Assembly: GCF_001653235.2 (NCBI RefSeq)
Contig: NW_019154070.1
Span: 1 to 20,527 of the forward strand
DNA length: 20,527 nt
Direction of reading: 5' to 3'
Origin: Pochonia chlamydosporia 170
Taxonomy: Eukaryota > Ascomycota > Sordariomycetes > Hypocreales > Clavicipitaceae
The notes beneath the pieces are model-generated. The model did not search any database, was not told the DNA's origin, and saw only the letters and a program-made list of their open reading frames with translations. The stretch's first letter is position 1. The number at the start of each line of letters is the position of its first letter. Made by a program: the position numbers and the translations under genes. This document shows, piece after piece, positions 1-9,516 of this stretch.

Positions 1-835
1 TCGAGACAAGCTCAGATTATTGTGGTATAAAGTGGTCGATAACAACAGAATGCAAGCTACAGCAAGCAACCCTGCTCCTGCGTAAACATAAAGGCGTGGG
101 AACAGGGTGGTAGATGGTATGTGACGCCAAATAGCGTAGGCAAGGACGAATGCGAATAACTGGTGAATGCGCAAAGCGACTTCATACGTGGTGGGGCGAA
201 GCATCAAAGGGATAAGTTGAGCGCAAAGCGAGAGGATTGCCTGGTAGTGTTGGTTGACGTTAGCGCATTAATGGAGTGGGCTGAAGGTGCCCTACCGTAA
301 GGGCAAACAGGTCTTGTGGTTTTGACAACACAATTGATCCTTTAGCAATTGCCCCCGCGACGGAGTGAGAAACTGCCAACAAAAAAGCTACAGCTCCTGC
401 ACAGCCGTGAAGGCGTCTGCATGAGTTTACCGATAGTCCAAGGATATCAGCAAGGAAGCTCAGGTGTGGGCCAGCAAAAAGAAATAGCATGTTGACGACC
501 GAGAGAGTTCCTAACCGACGGACAACTTGATCGACTCCGGGAAGTGGAACCAAAACACAAGCTACATTTGCCGCTACATATGCAAACACTAACATTGCAT
601 TCTTGCGGCTCCAGCGATCCGTATACTTGCCTCGACGCAGTACAGTTGGATAACAAAGCCGTTGTGCTACCAATCTAGATGCATGCTTGACGATGCTAGA
701 TACCGGCCGATGATGCGCAAGCTCTAAAAGTAGCGGACAAACAAGTTCTACAAAGCGGTGAAGGGGACGACGAAGAATCAGCACTGCGAAAAAAGCACCA
801 AACCCGATTGCGTAAACAAGAGTCGTCTCTATCAT
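1..835 (-). CDS. Ferric reductase-like transmembrane protein, 5' part (runs off left edge)
   Basis: This is the N-terminal half of a FRE-family metalloreductase, a membrane protein that passes electrons from NADPH and FAD through two hemes to iron or copper outside the cell. Exon 1 is 835-296 and exon 2 is 240-1. The 55-nt intron (241-295) has GTAGGG, a GCTAAC branch site and CAG, and splices in phase 0. Counted from the ATG at 835, the two heme-ligand pairs are visible: H143/H157 and H206/H220, each 14 residues apart as the family requires. Family-typical RWSRKNA and FAGPHLSFLADILGLS segments precede them, among several hydrophobic helices. The frame is open upstream to 964 but begins there just after a TAG, so either 835 is the start or an earlier exon was missed. 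The FAD and NADPH domains lie outside the window. The best-supported host gene here. Confidence 0.85.
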
Positions 836-2367
836 GGTTACATCAAAACTGAAATAGAAATTGGAAAAAGTCTGTAAGGCGAGGAGCCGGGTTATATATC
901 CCAAGGCATTGTGTCGACCCAACGAAGGGTCTAATGGTAAGAGTCCAATAAGAAAGGCCTCCAACTATGGAAGCGTAGGCATGACTCACTGGATTGTGAT
1001 TGGGTATCGTCGCCGACGTCGTCGGCGATATCTAGTCTAAGTACGCAGCCGCAGTGGTGATCGAGTCACGAGGCAAGGAATCGTATTTTACAAGCTACAC
1101 AATCAATGCATACAGCATATTAATATCTAAACGACGGGTTGCTAGAGTGCCCACCCGCAGGACATTGCCCCAGTGCCTTCAACTTGGCCGCTTCCTCTTT
1201 TGTACGGCTCCCTTCTTCTGGTAACCGTCTCACAATACGGTCGTATCAGCGCCTCTGGCTACCTTTTGCGCTTTCTTCAGATTTCAACATCCTGGAACCA
1301 TACAATTGATGATCGCCAAACTTGGACTTCAAAACCTGGCGCGACGACATGAACACATACCTTAGGCATAAACCTGATGGGTGCGCAACCTAGTCAGTTA
1401 GGCTGCCCTACGTCCATAACTGTGGACGATACATGCAGGTCCCAAGAGACAACGGTAAGAGATATATTTCAGAAACCGTAAGACCACAGCTGACGTTCGG
1501 TTGTTCTTAACTCGACCGCCGGAACATTTGTGGGCGAAGAGACAAAGGAGCAAGCTATGAACCATGCTAGTGGCACATCCATACTTCGATTTGAAGGCAT
1601 AATGTAACACTAAGTTTAAAATTCCGCTTTGCAGCATCAAGCTACCGCGTCACAATATTTGTCGTGTGCTCAGTGACAGCTCAAGAATACTTAGTAATCG
1701 TGGTTCAGGTATCGCCGCAGGACTTGACCGCGTGTATATTTCGCTGCGGGACTTCACTGCGGGTGTCGCTGGGTGGATGGTGAGCTCCATGATGGCCGGC
1801 TGGACGGATGGATTCATGGATGTGTAGATGTCTGGATGGATGGACTGAACGCTCTGCTTGCGACGTGTGAGCGGCAGATCAATCGCGCTTGCAGATCATG
1901 GAGATTGCGACCTGGGGTTGCGAGATATGGGTCTATTCGACACATTTGGCCCGACGTTAAGAGATTTAAGCTTGTTCAAGTAACCAGTCTAGGAAGTCAC
2001 TATGCCGGTCATACCCATACACCCGAGTAGTAATACGGAACTGCTGCACAAAAAGGGCGCCGCTGTGCTACTAGAGTATTTCCCCAGATTCAGCGGTCGC
2101 AGGGGGCATAAAGTGCCTCTACAACTGGCCACTTCCATTTTCACTGCCAGCATGTGAAGTGACTGACGGTGACGGTGAGAAATGCCTCGCTCTTAGCGGA
2201 AGGCCGTCCTACCTGTCCCACTAATCTCGGCCAGTGAGCTAAACCTGCCTAGGTAGTGCTGACACTACCTGACGTTGGATATAAAAAGGTTCTTATCCCT
2301 GCCCCTGTAACTCACTTTTCTTTCCTTCTGAGTGTCATCATATGTAGTTATTATAATAATATTATTA
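836..2367. other. Intergenic region without a recognisable gene
   Basis: About 1.5 kb between the ferric reductase and the MULE. The right side of the reductase start should hold its promoter. Open frames here are short and low in complexity, and none shows a family motif. It contains a small palindrome (1010-1028), an imperfect 29-bp-period duplication (1712-1732 and 1741-1761, 17 of 21 bases identical), a degenerate GGATG-rich tract (about 1774-1845), and an 8-bp-arm hairpin at 2251-2270 (AGGTAGTG, loop CTGA, CACTACCT). It becomes very AT-rich at 2340-2375, where the MULE inserted. Confidence 0.6.
1010..1028. repeat. Short GC-rich palindrome upstream of the ferric reductase
   Basis: TCGCCGAC and GTCGGCGA form perfect 8-bp arms around a GTC loop. 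It lies 46 bp beyond the upstream end of the open reductase frame and about 175 bp upstream of the ATG at 835. It could be a regulator site or a 5'-leader hairpin; nothing seen identifies a binding protein. Confidence 0.4.
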
Positions 2368-2375
2368 ATATAATA
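2368..2375. repeat. Left target-site duplication of the MULE (ATATAATA)
   Basis: Matches 6500-6507 base for base and directly abuts the left TIR. The sequence is AT-rich, but the exact 8/8 match at both TIR edges makes chance unlikely. Confidence 0.9.
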
Positions 2376-2454
2376 GGGAATTGCTATACCGGCATGACAC
2401 TTTGGCTACACCGGCATGAACCTTACACCGGCATGACTTTTACCACTTTTGATT
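2376..2454 (+). repeat. Left TIR of the MULE, 79 bp
   Basis: Perfect inverted copy of 6421-6499, beginning GGGAATTGC. It carries three copies of ACCGGCATGA (2388-2397, 2410-2419, 2427-2436), spaced 22 and 17 bp, which are likely transposase binding sites. Identity ends sharply after GATT. Confidence 0.95.
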
Positions 2455-2859
2455 CGCCCAAATTTTAGGTACTTCTCAACAAAGGCGGTGTAGCCAGCTT
2501 CCTTAACGTCTCCTAAATCACCTACAGCCTGGTCTATTGCAAGCACAATTGTGCACAATTGCGGGCGCAATTAGTCTCCCACCATTTGAAAACTGCGTTC
2601 AGATTGTTGCGATTGAACTTACTTCTTATTCAATTCTGGCTGACAGCTCTCATACCTATATATATACCTAGTGGCACGGCCCGTGCCACTAGGCAGCGAC
2701 TCATCCGCCTAAAATGTCTTCATACATGATTCACACTAAGTCAACACAGATCGCAATCATACAGAAGTACGTAATCAGTAATAGCCATAAAAACTGAGTA
2801 CCAAACAGAAATAACCACTAATTATTACATTATAGTAAGTTAAGAACTTCAATTTTATC
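2455..2859. other. MULE region downstream of the transposase, no gene
   Basis: 405 bp between the left TIR and the end of the transposase frame. It holds the perfect palindrome GCACAATTGTGC near 2540 and the stronger palindrome at 2667-2693. The 3' untranslated region and polyadenylation signal of the minus-strand transposase should lie here. I see no open frame of note. Confidence 0.6.
2667..2693. repeat. 27-nt perfect palindrome inside the MULE
   Basis: CCTAGTGGCACGG and CCGTGCCACTAGG form 13-bp arms around a single C, directly after a TATATATA run. It lies about 170 bp downstream of the transposase stop. It could extrude as a cruciform or fold as an RNA hairpin at the transcript end; it could also be a tiny palindromic insertion. 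Confidence 0.7.
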
Positions 2860-5853
2860 TCACGGTATAACCACAATACAACTTGCATCGTCTTCTCCAC
2901 TCTTGGCCAATTCCCATTGACTTCTTGTTCTGCGAACATTTGGTTGCGTCCTTCGACCACTGTAGCGCATTCCTGATGACTTCCCGGCTTCAAGAACCAC
3001 AGGAAGCCTATTTTTCTGTTGCCGGGTTGAGACGCTTGTCTGGCTACTGGTTCGTGCCATAGTGTCTTGACTCAAATCTTTTGCTCTCTTGGCAAGGGTG
3101 GATTTGTTGAGGCTCCCTGGTGGTCGACCTCGCCTTCGCCCATTTGAGTGACTAATTAATTGACTCGGGGGATGCCGACCCTGCCTCTGACTGCTTGTCT
3201 GACTGCCAGACCGATGGCTTGCCGTAATAGCTAGGCTCTCAGGAACCGCCTGGATAGTGTTCTTTGGTCTCCCACGTAATGTAGTAGCAATTTTCGGGTC
3301 AAGAATTCGGAGGTATGGGTCTCGAGATGCTGATTCCCTGAGTCTCCAATGTGGATGGACCTCCCATTTCGTGAAAGGTGTTCCGGAATCTAGCTTTGCA
3401 TAGACTTTATGATAGCAGGGAATGCCGAGCTCAACAGAAACCGTACAGTCGTTGTCGCAAGGTCCAATAGAGTCAGGAAAAGGGTTCTTACCCGTCGGCA
3501 TAAACTTGAGAGCAATGCGGTATTGCTTACTGATTAACCCCAGTCCCTTCGATGACATAATTGTTCGCAGCTCGCCAAGATAGTCCCCCATTGAACCCAT
3601 GTATTGGGGGGCAGTAAGGACATCATCCTGCCCACATGCATCCTTAAAACTACGTTCTTGGTCGTGAATCATGTCTTGCATTGCCTCGACGAGTCGGTAG
3701 AGGTGGCTCATGCCGTTCAAGAGATAGCTTTTGACATTGTTGTTGCTTGCTTCTGTGCCAGATGTAACACGAATACCAAAGTTACGATAGTGACGGATAA
3801 AGCAGCGTGCCCATTGAGCACTGACGGGCAGATAGATCGAATAGAGGTATTGTAGAATCGCCCGCTGATCATCGAACTCTTTACAAAGATCTCTCCATGC
3901 TTGCTCGAACGCTTCCTCTGTCTCAGCATAGAGAACCCGCTTCCACATCAAGACAACACCTTAGTAGGTATGAGGAATCTTATCGCTAGTTGAGGAATCT
4001 TTAATCAGATGTTTGTCTGTAGTGCCAAGCCGCACCTGTGTTTGGGAAGCAACATCTTCGCTGTCACTAGTGGCGAAGCTAGCTCTACCCTCACCGCCGC
4101 CTACCCACCTATTCTTCGATTGTAGGAGAACATTTGAAAGAATATGATGAATACAGAGCTGTTGCTGTATAAGCGGGAATTGGTCCTGAAGAGCAGCTTT
4201 CATTGCCTTGTCGAAGTCTGTGATGATAACATCAGGTTGTCTGATTGAGTGTTTCGTAATAAGTTCGCGAATGCTCTCGGCAAGAAATTGGAAGCCTTCT
4301 CTCCTCTCGTTATCTATTAAGCCAAATGCAGCATTGAACACCGTCCCGAGACAGGTTTGTCCAGTGGCTTGAAATAATGGAAGCTTGAATCTATTGGTGT
4401 TATATGTATTATCGAAGCTTATAACCTCAGGGAAGCGCTTCCACATCTGTAGACAATAGGGAAACGTCCAGACAAGACCAAGTAATCTATTAGGTTCATT
4501 ATCAGCCCATTTGGCGAGATACGGAATGCGCTTCTCATCAAAGAGCTTGATCAATGCCGCAGTAGGTGTATAGCCACTCAGTTTTTCTCGATTAATAAGA
4601 CAACGGGCATTGTAGATATCTTTCCGCAGCAGTGTAGTATCAGGGAATTCTGCTTCAACGATAGCAGCTACATCGCTAGCCCGAATACCTGCTCGACGAC
4701 TTGCTGACTCGATAGCTGCTTTGACTGATGTGGTAAGGCGTCTATGGGAAGGATGCGAGGATGGGGTAATACTCCTTTCATGGTTGTGCTGGTGATGCTC
4801 AGGATTTTCATGCTGTCGCAGAAGCCACTTGCCCTCTTGCAGAGCTTCGGCAATAACCTTCCATTTACACCCACATTTTCGAGATCTTTTGACCCTAAGA
4901 CCGGCGCTTTGTGAGGCTTCAGGTGGCCCATACCGATCACATAGAAAAGTGTATCTTATCAGCCGTCCCTTGTAGGAATATTTATTCCTTCGGACAATAC
5001 CAAAGCCATGCTTCTTGGCAAAGCTATTCACTCTCTCGAAAAGAGCTTCGGCCGAGGGCGCTGGATCGCCTGGAATCGGTGGGTTCAGGATCTGCTCTGG
5101 AATGGGGGAAATAGACTGTCGAATAGGCGATGAATCAATATTCTCCTGGGTAGGTGATACTAGAAGTGATTGTGTAGGTAACCTACAGGTTGGAGAGTAT
5201 GGCGGAGGGGGCTCATATGCTTCTGGACTTAAGGGTGGCCAACCCCATCTCTCTCGCCATCCTCGTACCCGTTCATATGAGCGCGCGAGATCAATGGTTA
5301 ACGTTCGCCCTTCGCCAATAACATCTCGCACTATGCTCATTGCGGATTGGAACTCGGTTCTTCTTGTTGCTGGGGGCTGCTGAGCGGATTGGGGTGATTC
5401 GGGAGGCTTAGAGGCAAATAGACCGAGCTCTGGGCCTGGTATAAGCGATGTGACTCGCTGAATATGTTCTTGTCCATGGAAGAAGTCATTCTGCAGATAG
5501 ATCTCATAATCTGAACGAAGCTCCCATGCAGGCTCGTGAAGACCTTGTGAGCCGTGAGGATGCGGGAGGCTCGAAAATGTCTGTGGACTAGAAGCGAATA
5601 GGTTATCGAGTGCGTTATCGTCTCCAAGCCCGTAAAATCGGCTGGTGCTTGTGACAGAACTACTCGCGGATTGTGGTCGGACCTCATCTGGTGAAGGGCT
5701 GAATCTGGCTTGCTGGCTAGATTGCGGTCGTTTCTCCTGGTGCAACTGATCACTGGGATCATGGCCTCGCTGTCGGCGAAGATTCGCACGAGTTGAATGG
5801 TTTGACGTAGGCATATGAATTGCAACGGCAGTACCGTAAGAGCACGGTTGCAT
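2860..5853 (-). pseudogene. MULE transposase, interrupted by one stop codon
   Basis: Cuts and pastes the element through its TIRs. One frame of 997 codons starts at the ATG at 5853 and is broken only by TAA at 3961-3963 (codon 631). Roughly the first 270 residues are Ser/Pro-rich. Residues 270-360 resemble a FAR1-type zinc domain (CGCKW, then HHQHNH). The MULE DDE residues appear to be D481 (ISFDNTYNTN), D546 (IITDFDKAM) and E701 (TEASNNNVK). A SWIM-type Cys/His cluster ends in PCYH near residue 815, and a C-terminal AT-hook reads RRRGRPPG. Reading on through the stop, IPHTY is followed at once by a typical MWKR segment in the same frame. CAA to TAA, a CpA change typical of RIP, is therefore the simplest cause. 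An intron is less likely because both sides are coding up to the stop. Confidence 0.88.
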
Positions 5854-6420
5854 GTGACGTATTAGCTAAAACACGTCTCGAAAACCAACAAATTGATGGC
5901 ATTGCAGAGAAAAGAGAGACTAGAAGCACTCGAGGGGTCGGTCATCTTGTCACAATGTTGACGCTCAGGGGCAAATTGTGAGACCTTAATTTAGTGGCGT
6001 TATTGGCATTAGCATCACCCAAGTGCACCTCAAATGCCTGGTCCGCTGGACGTATTGAGGGCTGAGAGACAACGAGCTCGTATAACTGAAGTATGACGTA
6101 GAGATTCACGGCAATGAGTGAAATGGAAGAGGGTCCGAACACTGCGAGATCAGATGAGATCGAGCATTGTTGACAGTTACCCCTGGAGCAGAGTAACCAT
6201 GAGCTCCTCCAGTCCGAACGTGGCTATGCACCGCAGAAGCTGCTTGTTTATTTCAAGCTCTTCCGTATAATGCTGAGTAAAATAATCAAGAAGCTGGGCA
6301 TGAGCTGGATAGAGTCGTTGGATAGTATCGTGTTGTAGTACTGAGACAGTACGCTAATAACTTGGGTACTTAAGGTGAAGGTGGCAGAATCAAGAAGGGC
6401 TAACAGAAGAAGTTCGAGCC
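5854..6420. other. MULE upstream region, probable transposase promoter, no gene
   Basis: 567 bp between the transposase start codon and the right TIR. It has only short open frames without motifs. By position it should contain the minus-strand promoter and 5' leader; I cannot point to a convincing TATA box. Confidence 0.5.
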
Positions 6421-6499
6421 AATCAAAAGTGGTAAAAGTCATGCCGGTGTAAGGTTCATGCCGGTGTAGCCAAAGTGTCATGCCGGTATAGCAATTCCC
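6421..6499 (-). repeat. Right TIR of the MULE, 79 bp
   Basis: Exact reverse complement of 2376-2454, including the three TCATGCCGGT motifs, and ending in CCC next to the right target duplication. Confidence 0.95.
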
Positions 6500-6507
6500 A
6501 TATAATA
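6500..6507. repeat. Right target-site duplication of the MULE (ATATAATA)
   Basis: Identical to 2368-2375. Its last two bases (TA, 6506-6507) are also the left TA duplication of the adjoining pogo-type MITE. Confidence 0.9.
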
Positions 6508-6549
6508 ACGTGGATGCATAGCGAGCTAGCCAGCATAGCGAGCTAGCCA
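6508..6549 (+). repeat. Left TIR of the outer pogo-type MITE
   Basis: 42 bp, exact inverted copy of 8601-8642. It is built from ACGTGGATG plus two tandem copies of CATAGCGAGCTAGCCA separated by one base. Confidence 0.92.
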
Positions 6550-6661
6550 CGCGCACTCACACCAAAAATCCACTTTTTATATCCTTGTAAAAACCACTAA
6601 AAATAGCTTAAAATAGCTCTCTTAGATATATCTTATATTTAACTATATAAGTAAGTTACTA

Positions 6662-6704
6662 ACGTGAGTGCATAGCGAGTGCGCCAACATAGCGAGTGCG
6701 CCAC
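6662..6704 (+). repeat. Left TIR of the inner pogo-like transposon
   Basis: 43 bp, exact inverted copy of 8482-8524, with two tandem CATAGCGAGTGCGCCA units. Any start codon before 6705 would lie inside the TIR, which favours the ATG at 6762 for the transposase. Confidence 0.93.
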
Positions 6705-6761
6705 TTTGCCCCGAAATACAAACATGCTCCTTACACCGCGAAATATCTCCACCAAAAAATT

Positions 6762-8423
6762 ATGGATTCTATCTCAAATGAAAGTCAATTACTCTTAGCT
6801 ATTGAAGCTCTTAAGCAAAGGCCAAAACTAAGCATCCGGGCTGCTGCAAGGATCTATCACGTCTCTCGAGATACACTACAAAGAAGACGTAACCATATCC
6901 AATCAAGGTGCAATACTACACCTAACTGTCGAAAACTTACAGATCTAGAAGAATCGACAATTGTTCAATACATCCTCGACTTAGATTCGCGATCTTTCCC
7001 TCCTCGGCTTAGTGGTGTGGAAGATATGGCAAATCGTCTGCTTGCCGATCGCGACGCGCCTCCTGTGGGATCGCGATGGGCTTCAAACTTCGTTAAGCGC
7101 CACAAAGAGCTTACCACGCGTTTTACGCGTCGATATGACTATCAGAGGGCCTTATGCGAAGATCCAAAGATAATTAAGCCTTGGTTTGAGCTTGTACGCA
7201 ACACTGTCGCGAAATACGGCATCCTAGATGAGGATTTCCATAACTTTGACGAGGCTGGCTTTATGATGGGCGTGATCTCAACCACAATAGTTGTTACAAG
7301 CTCTGAAAGACGTGGCAAGGCAAATCTAGCTCAGCCAGGTGATAGAGAATGGGTTTCAGTACTTCAATCTATTAATTCTCGAGGGGAGGCTATCCCGCCA
7401 TTTATTATCGTTGCGGGGCAATATCACCTCGCTAACTGGTACGAAGATAGCGCGTTACCAAAGGATTGGGTTATCTCAACAACTCATAACGGCTAGACTA
7501 CAAATGAGAAAGCTGTAGATTGGATCTAGCACTTTAAAAAGCATACTCAGCCTCAAACTCGTGGCGCATATCGTCTTCTTATCCTAGATGGGCACGAAAG
7601 TCACCACTCAACTGAATTCGAGTTATTCTGCAAAAACCATAAGATTATCACGCTCTGTATGCCGTCTTATTCATCTCACATTCTTCAGCCACTAGATGTT
7701 GGCTGTTTTGGGCCGCTTAAGAAGGCATATAGCAAAGAAATTAAAGGACTTATGAGGGCGCATATAACCCACATCACAAAGGCTGACTTCTTCCCTGCGT
7801 TTTTTACCGCATTTAAAGCCGCAATGACAAGAGAAAATATTCAGGGAGCTTTTTGAGGCGCAGGACTTATTCCATTTAATCCAAAAAGCGTCTTATTGCG
7901 CCTAGATGTAAGGCTACGTACTCCAACGCCAGTTAAAGAGGCACTAGAGCTACCAAACGCGTGGGTTCCAAAGACCCCAAATAACCCAACCGAGGCGACT
8001 TCACAAACTAATTATATTAAAAGAAGAATAAGCCGACATCAGGGAAGCTCACTAACATCAATTTTAGATGCTATAGATCAATTTGCGAAGGGCACATGCG
8101 GAATAATGCATAAGATAGCTCTCTTAAAGGCTGAGGTCAACCAACTTCGGGAAGCAAATGCACTACTAAGTAAGCGGCGTAGAGCCAAAAAAACACGTTT
8201 ACGTCAAGGCGGTAGCATGACTATTGCCGAGGGACAAGCTCTTCAGGATCAGAATGATGTGGAAGAGCAGATACAGCAAGAAGATCGCAAAACTAGAGGT
8301 CGCAAGCCTCGGGATGAGACAAAGGGACGGCGATGTGGTGTGTGCGGCAAGACTGGTCATAATGCTCGAACTTGTCAGATCGATGTGGAAACATCTAATG
8401 AAGAGGATAGCAGTGAAGATTAA
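6762..8423 (+). pseudogene. Pogo/Fot1-type transposase with three in-frame stops
   Basis: A Tc1/mariner-superfamily transposase acting at TA targets. From the ATG at 6762 one frame of 553 codons runs to TAA at 8421-8423, broken by TAG 7494-7496, TAG 7527-7529 and TGA 7854-7856. Residues 1-50 form a psq-like helix-turn-helix (SIRAAARIYHVSRDTLQRR). Residues 60-130 fit a CENP-B type DNA-binding domain (WASNFVKRHKELTTR). The DDE_1 triad is D163 (NFDEAGFMMG), D276 (LLILDGHESH) and D312 (LQPLDVGCFGPL), giving DD35D spacing. A C-terminal zinc knuckle reads CGVCGKTGHNARTC (CX2CX4HX4C). The first two stops fit CpA-to-TpA changes (a TGG on the opposite strand and a CAG); the third needs a C-to-T change in another context. 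Domains are continuous in one frame, so introns do not explain the stops. Confidence 0.92.
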
Positions 8424-8481
8424 TTGATTTCTTATGTTGTGGTTGTTTTTTTGTACAATCTTCACGGGGAGGTGTTTGAAC

Positions 8482-8524
8482 GTGGCGCACTCGCTATGTT
8501 GGCGCACTCGCTATGCACTCACGT
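8482..8524 (-). repeat. Right TIR of the inner pogo-like transposon
   Basis: Exact reverse complement of 6662-6704, followed by the TA duplication at 8525-8526. Confidence 0.93.
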
Positions 8525-8600
8525 TATATTAAAAGAAGAGCTATTTTTAGTTACTATTAGTAGTTTTAACAGGGGTGTAACTTTGTATGTACTTGTATAT

Positions 8601-8642
8601 TGGCTAGCTCGCTATGCTGGCTAGCTCGCTATGCATCCACGT
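8601..8642 (-). repeat. Right TIR of the outer pogo-type MITE
   Basis: Exact reverse complement of 6508-6549, followed by TA at 8643-8644. Confidence 0.92.
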
Positions 8643-8749
8643 TATTTAATATTTAGCAAGTAAGAAACACTTCACGTCTTCGATGGCAGTTTTGATGTGT
8701 TTCTGCAACAGCATAGACACCACCGTTGGAGCAGATCGATGGGATCGAA

Positions 8750-8938
8750 CTAATCCCCCGTGATGAAAAATCTCCCGCTTTTGTCGTCAACATACCCCAA
8801 AATGCACATCTCCCGCATCACTTTTCCAAGAACAACGCGGAGGTACTGCGACAGCCTCTTCCCGACAGACAATTTCGAATTCTCCCTCAAGGCATCCTTT
8901 GAACAAGCATTCACCCTTGATCTGTGGTTGCTGTTAGC
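8750..8938 (-). pseudogene. 3' end of an unidentified gene, cut by nested hAT elements
   Basis: A minus-strand frame runs into TAG at 8750-8752, giving a basic C-terminus (VGKRLSQYLRVVLGKVMREM, ending FFITGD). I do not recognise the family. The fragment starts exactly at the left edge of the hAT-like MITE. If the MITE, the hAT and one copy of the 8-bp duplication CTGTTAGC are left out, the frame continues without shift into 14424-14560. That yields about 105 open codons up to a TAG at 14561-14563. The amino-acid make-up looks protein-like, but the coding call rests only on frame continuity. Confidence 0.45.
8931..8938. repeat. Left target-site duplication of the hAT-like MITE (CTGTTAGC)
   Basis: Matches 14424-14431. 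The partner is found only on the far side of the inserted hAT, 5.5 kb away. Confidence 0.88.
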
Positions 8939-8967
8939 CAGTGATGCATTCGGTATTGAATAACCCC

Positions 8968-9075
8968 TGTCAATATTCTCAATACGTATTGAGGATATTG
9001 ATTTTCTCAATATTGACTCTTCAATATGCGGTTCTGCAATATTGAGGAATATTGAAGATATTGAGAATATTGAAA
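8968..9075. repeat. Left subterminal CAATATTGA-motif cluster of the MITE
   Basis: About ten variants of TCAATAT, CAATACG or ATATTGA, in both orientations, within roughly 108 bp. The same motifs fill 9517-9616 at the other end. Confidence 0.75.
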
Positions 9076-9516
9076 ACCATAACTGTTGGAAGCGCAAGGC
9101 TTCTATTCGGGTGATAATTATCACGCGGTTTGGGGTACTCGTAACTGGTTGATTGATGCTTGTTGAATTCATCTAGCTATAGATAACGTGCCCCTGTGTT
9201 GGTGTTGAGGCCTCCTCACGTGAGGTCTGTTTCAGCCACCGTTTGAAGCCATTCACAGGCTGCTGGCTCCGCCGCCAAAGACGGCGGTGGAAGCAACAAT
9301 AACGTATCAACCAAATTCTGCGATGATTGAGCGCAATACAGATTAGGGCCACTTCCTTGAGAAAGATCTGGCTGTATCTTAAACTTCCGCGGCAAATCAA
9401 AGACCAGATGTAGCAGCAAAAGGAGAATTGTGCAGCTCAGGGCCTTTGGCTCCTGCTACTCGAGCTGTCGGGTAGTCCATGGAAATCGAGAATTTTGGGC
9501 TTAGTAATCCATGTTT

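Larger units (their letters stand above)
2376..6499 (-). mobile_element. Complete Mutator-like element (MULE), 4124 bp
   Basis: A class II DNA transposon bounded by perfect 79-bp TIRs (2376-2454 and 6421-6499) and an 8-bp direct duplication (2368-2375 and 6500-6507). It holds one large minus-strand transposase frame (2860-5853) with FAR1-type DNA-binding, MULE DDE and SWIM features. Identical TIRs suggest a young insertion. MULEs usually duplicate 8-11 bp, so 8 is at the short end. Its right duplication ends with the TA used by the neighbouring pogo-type MITE, so the two elements touch. The transposase carries one premature stop. Confidence 0.93.
6662..8524 (+). mobile_element. Full-length Fot1/pogo-like transposon, 1863 bp
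   Basis: Perfect 43-bp TIRs (6662-6704 and 8482-8524) begin ACGTGAGTGCATAGCGAG and are flanked by TA at 6660-6661 and 8525-8526. The size fits the roughly 1.9-kb Fot1 class. It carries one plus-strand transposase frame (6762-8423) and sits inside the outer MITE. The TIR holds CATAGCGAGTGCGCCA twice at 17-bp spacing, as in the outer MITE but with TGCG in place of CTAG in each unit. TIRs are intact, but the transposase has three stops, so it is probably not self-mobile. Confidence 0.93.
6508..8642 (+). mobile_element. Pogo/Tc1-type MITE split by a related transposon
   Basis: Its 42-bp perfect TIRs are 6508-6549 and 8601-8642, beginning ACGTGGATGCATAGCGAG, and it is flanked by TA at 6506-6507 and 8643-8644. 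After removal of the inner element (6662-8524) and one TA copy, about 270 bp remain, AT-rich between the TIRs and without coding capacity. It is therefore a non-autonomous miniature element. Each TIR contains the 17-bp unit GCATAGCGAGCTAGCCA twice in tandem. TIR layout, outer ACGTG and TA target match the inner transposon, which suggests the same or a sister transposase lineage. Confidence 0.88.

Noticed and set aside
1774..1845. GGATG-rich tract as a true microsatellite
   Set aside because: The units are degenerate and irregular; noted only as low-complexity sequence.
1773..2030. 85-codon plus-strand frame in the left intergenic region
   Set aside because: It starts in a GGATG-rich low-complexity tract and shows no motif; probably chance.
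3952..3963. Intron between the two halves of the MULE transposase
   Set aside because: Both halves are in the same frame and coding-like sequence runs up to and directly after the single TAA; a point mutation is simpler.
6696..6761. Upstream start for the pogo transposase
   Set aside because: The codon at 6696 is GTG and lies in the TIR; the ATG at 6762 is the first in-frame ATG outside the TIR.
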